This document shows positions 61,078-64,000 of a stretch of DNA of 64,000 nt, in pieces. The notes below the pieces were generated by a model. The model was not told the origin of the DNA. It saw only the letters and a list, made by a program, of their open reading frames with translations, and made no database searches. The stretch is taken from NCBI RefSeq assembly GCF_008107725.1, contig NZ_VIRN01000064.1, positions 1 to 64,000 of the forward strand, written 5' to 3'. A program made the position numbers and the translations under genes. The first letter of the stretch is position 1. The number at the start of each line of letters is the position of its first letter. The DNA comes from Marinobacter sp. BW6 (GTDB taxonomy: Bacteria > Pseudomonadota > Gammaproteobacteria > Pseudomonadales > Oleiphilaceae).

Positions 61078-62520
61078 TCAGGCTGCAACAATGGCGTACT
61101 CGTGGTTGTGGGGCTCGATCAGCACACCGTGCAGAGCAACGATCGTCTTCTCGTAGTCGTCCTCATCCACCACAAACTGGATGTCCACCTGACGCATGCA
61201 CTGGTGCAGTGCCAGAATGCTGATCTCCTCGTCCGCCAGTGCCTTGACGGAGCGGGCAAGAATGCCGGGAACCTTCATATCGCTGCCGATTGCAGAAACC
61301 ACGGCCACCTTGCGGGTGTTGATTTCAGCGTTGGGGAACTCATCCTTCAGCGCCTTGACCACGCGTTTGACGTGTTTCAGGGTGCTGCCCACGTAATGGG
61401 TGATGGTGTTGGCGTTGGTGTCCTTGGACATGAACCGAACCTTGAACCGGCTCAGCACATCCAGAATGCGACGGTCGGAACCCGGCTCGCCCTGCATGTC
61501 CTGATCGAACACTTCCACGGCAAAAACGCCTTTGGCGCCCGCAATGATCTCAACCTGGGGCTTCTCACTGACGTAATCGCCGGTGATCAGGGTACCGGTG
61601 TGCTCCGGTTCAAAGGTGTTCATCACCCTCAGAGGAATCTCGTTCTGGCGCATACCCTTACCGGCACGGGGATGAATCGCTTCCATACCCAGGTTGGCCA
61701 GCTGGTCTGCCACGTCGTAATTGGTGCGGCCCAGAGGAACAACCTTGTCTGCGCCAACAATGTTGGGATCGGCAGAGCTCAGGTGGTATTCCTTGTGGAT
61801 AATCGCCTCCCGGGCTTCGGTAATCACCGCCACCCGGCTGAAGGTCATCTCGCTATAGCCCCGGTCGAAGGTTCGCATCAGGCCTTCCTTGCACTGGGCG
61901 TAACCGGTCACGATCGGCAGTTCACGAGTGAGATCCACGGCATCGAAGGCCTGCTTGAGCTTTTCGTCCAGCGGCAACAGTTCGTTATCGCGCCAGCCGG
62001 TCAGATCCACAAAGCGAGCATTGATCCCTTCCTGCTGAAGCTTCAGGGCCGTGTTAAACGCGCTGTGGGCCTCACCGATACCAGCCAGCATTTCACGCAC
62101 CGTCAGCAGGTGTTCTTCCAGCTGGAACTGGCCGTAGGAGCACAGGCGCTGCAGGTCGATCAGGCAGCCCCGAACGCCCTCGATACGGTCGGTGATGAAC
62201 TGATCCGCCTGCTGCTTGAGCATCGGATCCTCGAACAACTCGCCGTTGATGTCGGTCAGGAACTTGACCAGTTTGGTGAGGTCGTCACCCCAGGCCCAGT
62301 CTGACTCCGCATCGGCGAACAGGGCGTAGACGCCCGGCTCACCGGTTTTCTTGTGTTCAAGCAGCTCGTTGGTCACACCACCATAGGCAGAGACCACGAA
62401 AATACGCTGATACAGGTCGTCCTTCTTTCGATTACCGATGATGATGTTATCTCGGACGGCCTCGTAGTTACTCATCGACGTACCGCCGATTTTTTCAACG
62501 GTATGTTGTTGGCTGGTCAT
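61078..62520 (-). CDS. ask: Ectoine-type aspartate kinase Ask
   Basis: 480-aa aspartokinase that feeds aspartyl phosphate into ectoine synthesis. VEKIGGTSMSNYEAVRDNI gives the kinase signature (usually K-F/I-G-G-T-S), with DLTGWRDNELLPLDE and RGYSEMTFSRVAVITEAREA further on. The C-terminal 150 residues carry two ACT domains (VSAIGSDMKVPGILARSVKA). This divergent Ask_Ect class is insensitive to normal feedback in characterised species. AAGG lies 8 nt before the ATG at 62520. It follows ectB by 50 nt with no ectC between. Confidence 0.93.
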   Translation of the reverse strand: MTSQQHTVEKIGGTSMSNYEAVRDNIIIGNRKKDDLYQRIFVVSAYGGVTNELLEHKKTGEPGVYALFADAESDWAWGDDLTKLVKFLTDINGELFEDPMLKQQADQFITDRIEGVRGCLIDLQRLCSYGQFQLEEHLLTVREMLAGIGEAHSAFNTALKLQQEGINARFVDLTGWRDNELLPLDEKLKQAFDAVDLTRELPIVTGYAQCKEGLMRTFDRGYSEMTFSRVAVITEAREAIIHKEYHLSSADPNIVGADKVVPLGRTNYDVADQLANLGMEAIHPRAGKGMRQNEIPLRVMNTFEPEHTGTLITGDYVSEKPQVEIIAGAKGVFAVEVFDQDMQGEPGSDRRILDVLSRFKVRFMSKDTNANTITHYVGSTLKHVKRVVKALKDEFPNAEINTRKVAVVSAIGSDMKVPGILARSVKALADEEISILALHQCMRQVDIQFVVDEDDYEKTIVALHGVLIEPHNHEYAIVAA

Positions 62521-62570
62521 AGTTTTGCCTTTGCTATCCTGCAGCATGAATGTTCGGAGGTGCGGGCGCC

Positions 62571-64000
<1,430 letters not shown>

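Overview
The window looks like chromosome from a marine gammaproteobacterium close to Marinobacter. This is inferred from ectoine genes (ectB and an ectoine-type aspartate kinase), a wax ester synthase/DGAT, a DUF4331 cassette and the general gene set. No rRNA, tRNA or CRISPR was seen. One IS3-type transposase enters from the left edge.

Layout. 1-117: end of an IS3-like element. 193-2836: methionine ABC importer (metQ, metI, metN, minus strand) with a large hairpin repeat inside the operon. 3039-4460: HDOD-GAF protein. 4468-9935: ECF sigma/anti-sigma pair divergent from DUF4331 protein, small lipoprotein, TPR protein and HupE/UreJ-type membrane protein. 9953-16470: hypothetical, amidase, lytic-transglycosylase-like protein, TauE permease, Cache-HAMP-PAS-PAS-GGDEF cyclase. 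16597-18964: Fur box and TonB energising operon (exbB, exbD, a second exbD-like gene, tonB). 19009-37651: nitrate/nitrite assimilation: nirC-like channel, PP2C-kinase fusion, nasA, nrtABC, nasR, FAD electron-transfer subunit, nirB, nirD. An accessory block (orphan hcp, AbiE toxin-antitoxin, zinc metallopeptidase) sits between the kinase and nasA. 37637-41874: RND pump and adaptor. 42063-47377: wax ester synthase, TM2 protein, AraC regulator, metal-dependent hydrolase, glutamine amidotransferase. 47426-56877: GGDEF protein, SDR, NfeD/SPFH pair, YfbR, periplasmic binding protein, DUF748 protein, MHYT protein with a degenerate GGDEF. 57113-60939: pdxH, PPTase, tag, two small DUF genes, RpoS-like sigma factor. 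61017-63839: ectoine aspartate kinase and ectB.

The nitrate cluster reads as one circuit. The transcription units of nirC, nasA, nrtABC, nasR and the nirB operon each have a -24/-12 (sigma-54) promoter candidate. A near-perfect NtrC palindrome lies upstream of nirC. Four of the five leaders end in an intrinsic terminator just before the first gene. In two of them a hexaloop hairpin with A at loop position 1 and G at position 4 overlaps the 5' arm of the terminator, as expected for ANTAR antitermination by the NIT-ANTAR protein NasR encoded in the middle of the cluster.

The least explained signal is a family of four intergenic hairpins (37127, 43928, 44111, 46498) with a nearly identical loop of about 21 nt and long, perfectly paired stems whose sequence differs in every copy. 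A fifth hairpin in the met operon (1039-1139) has the same design around an unrelated core.
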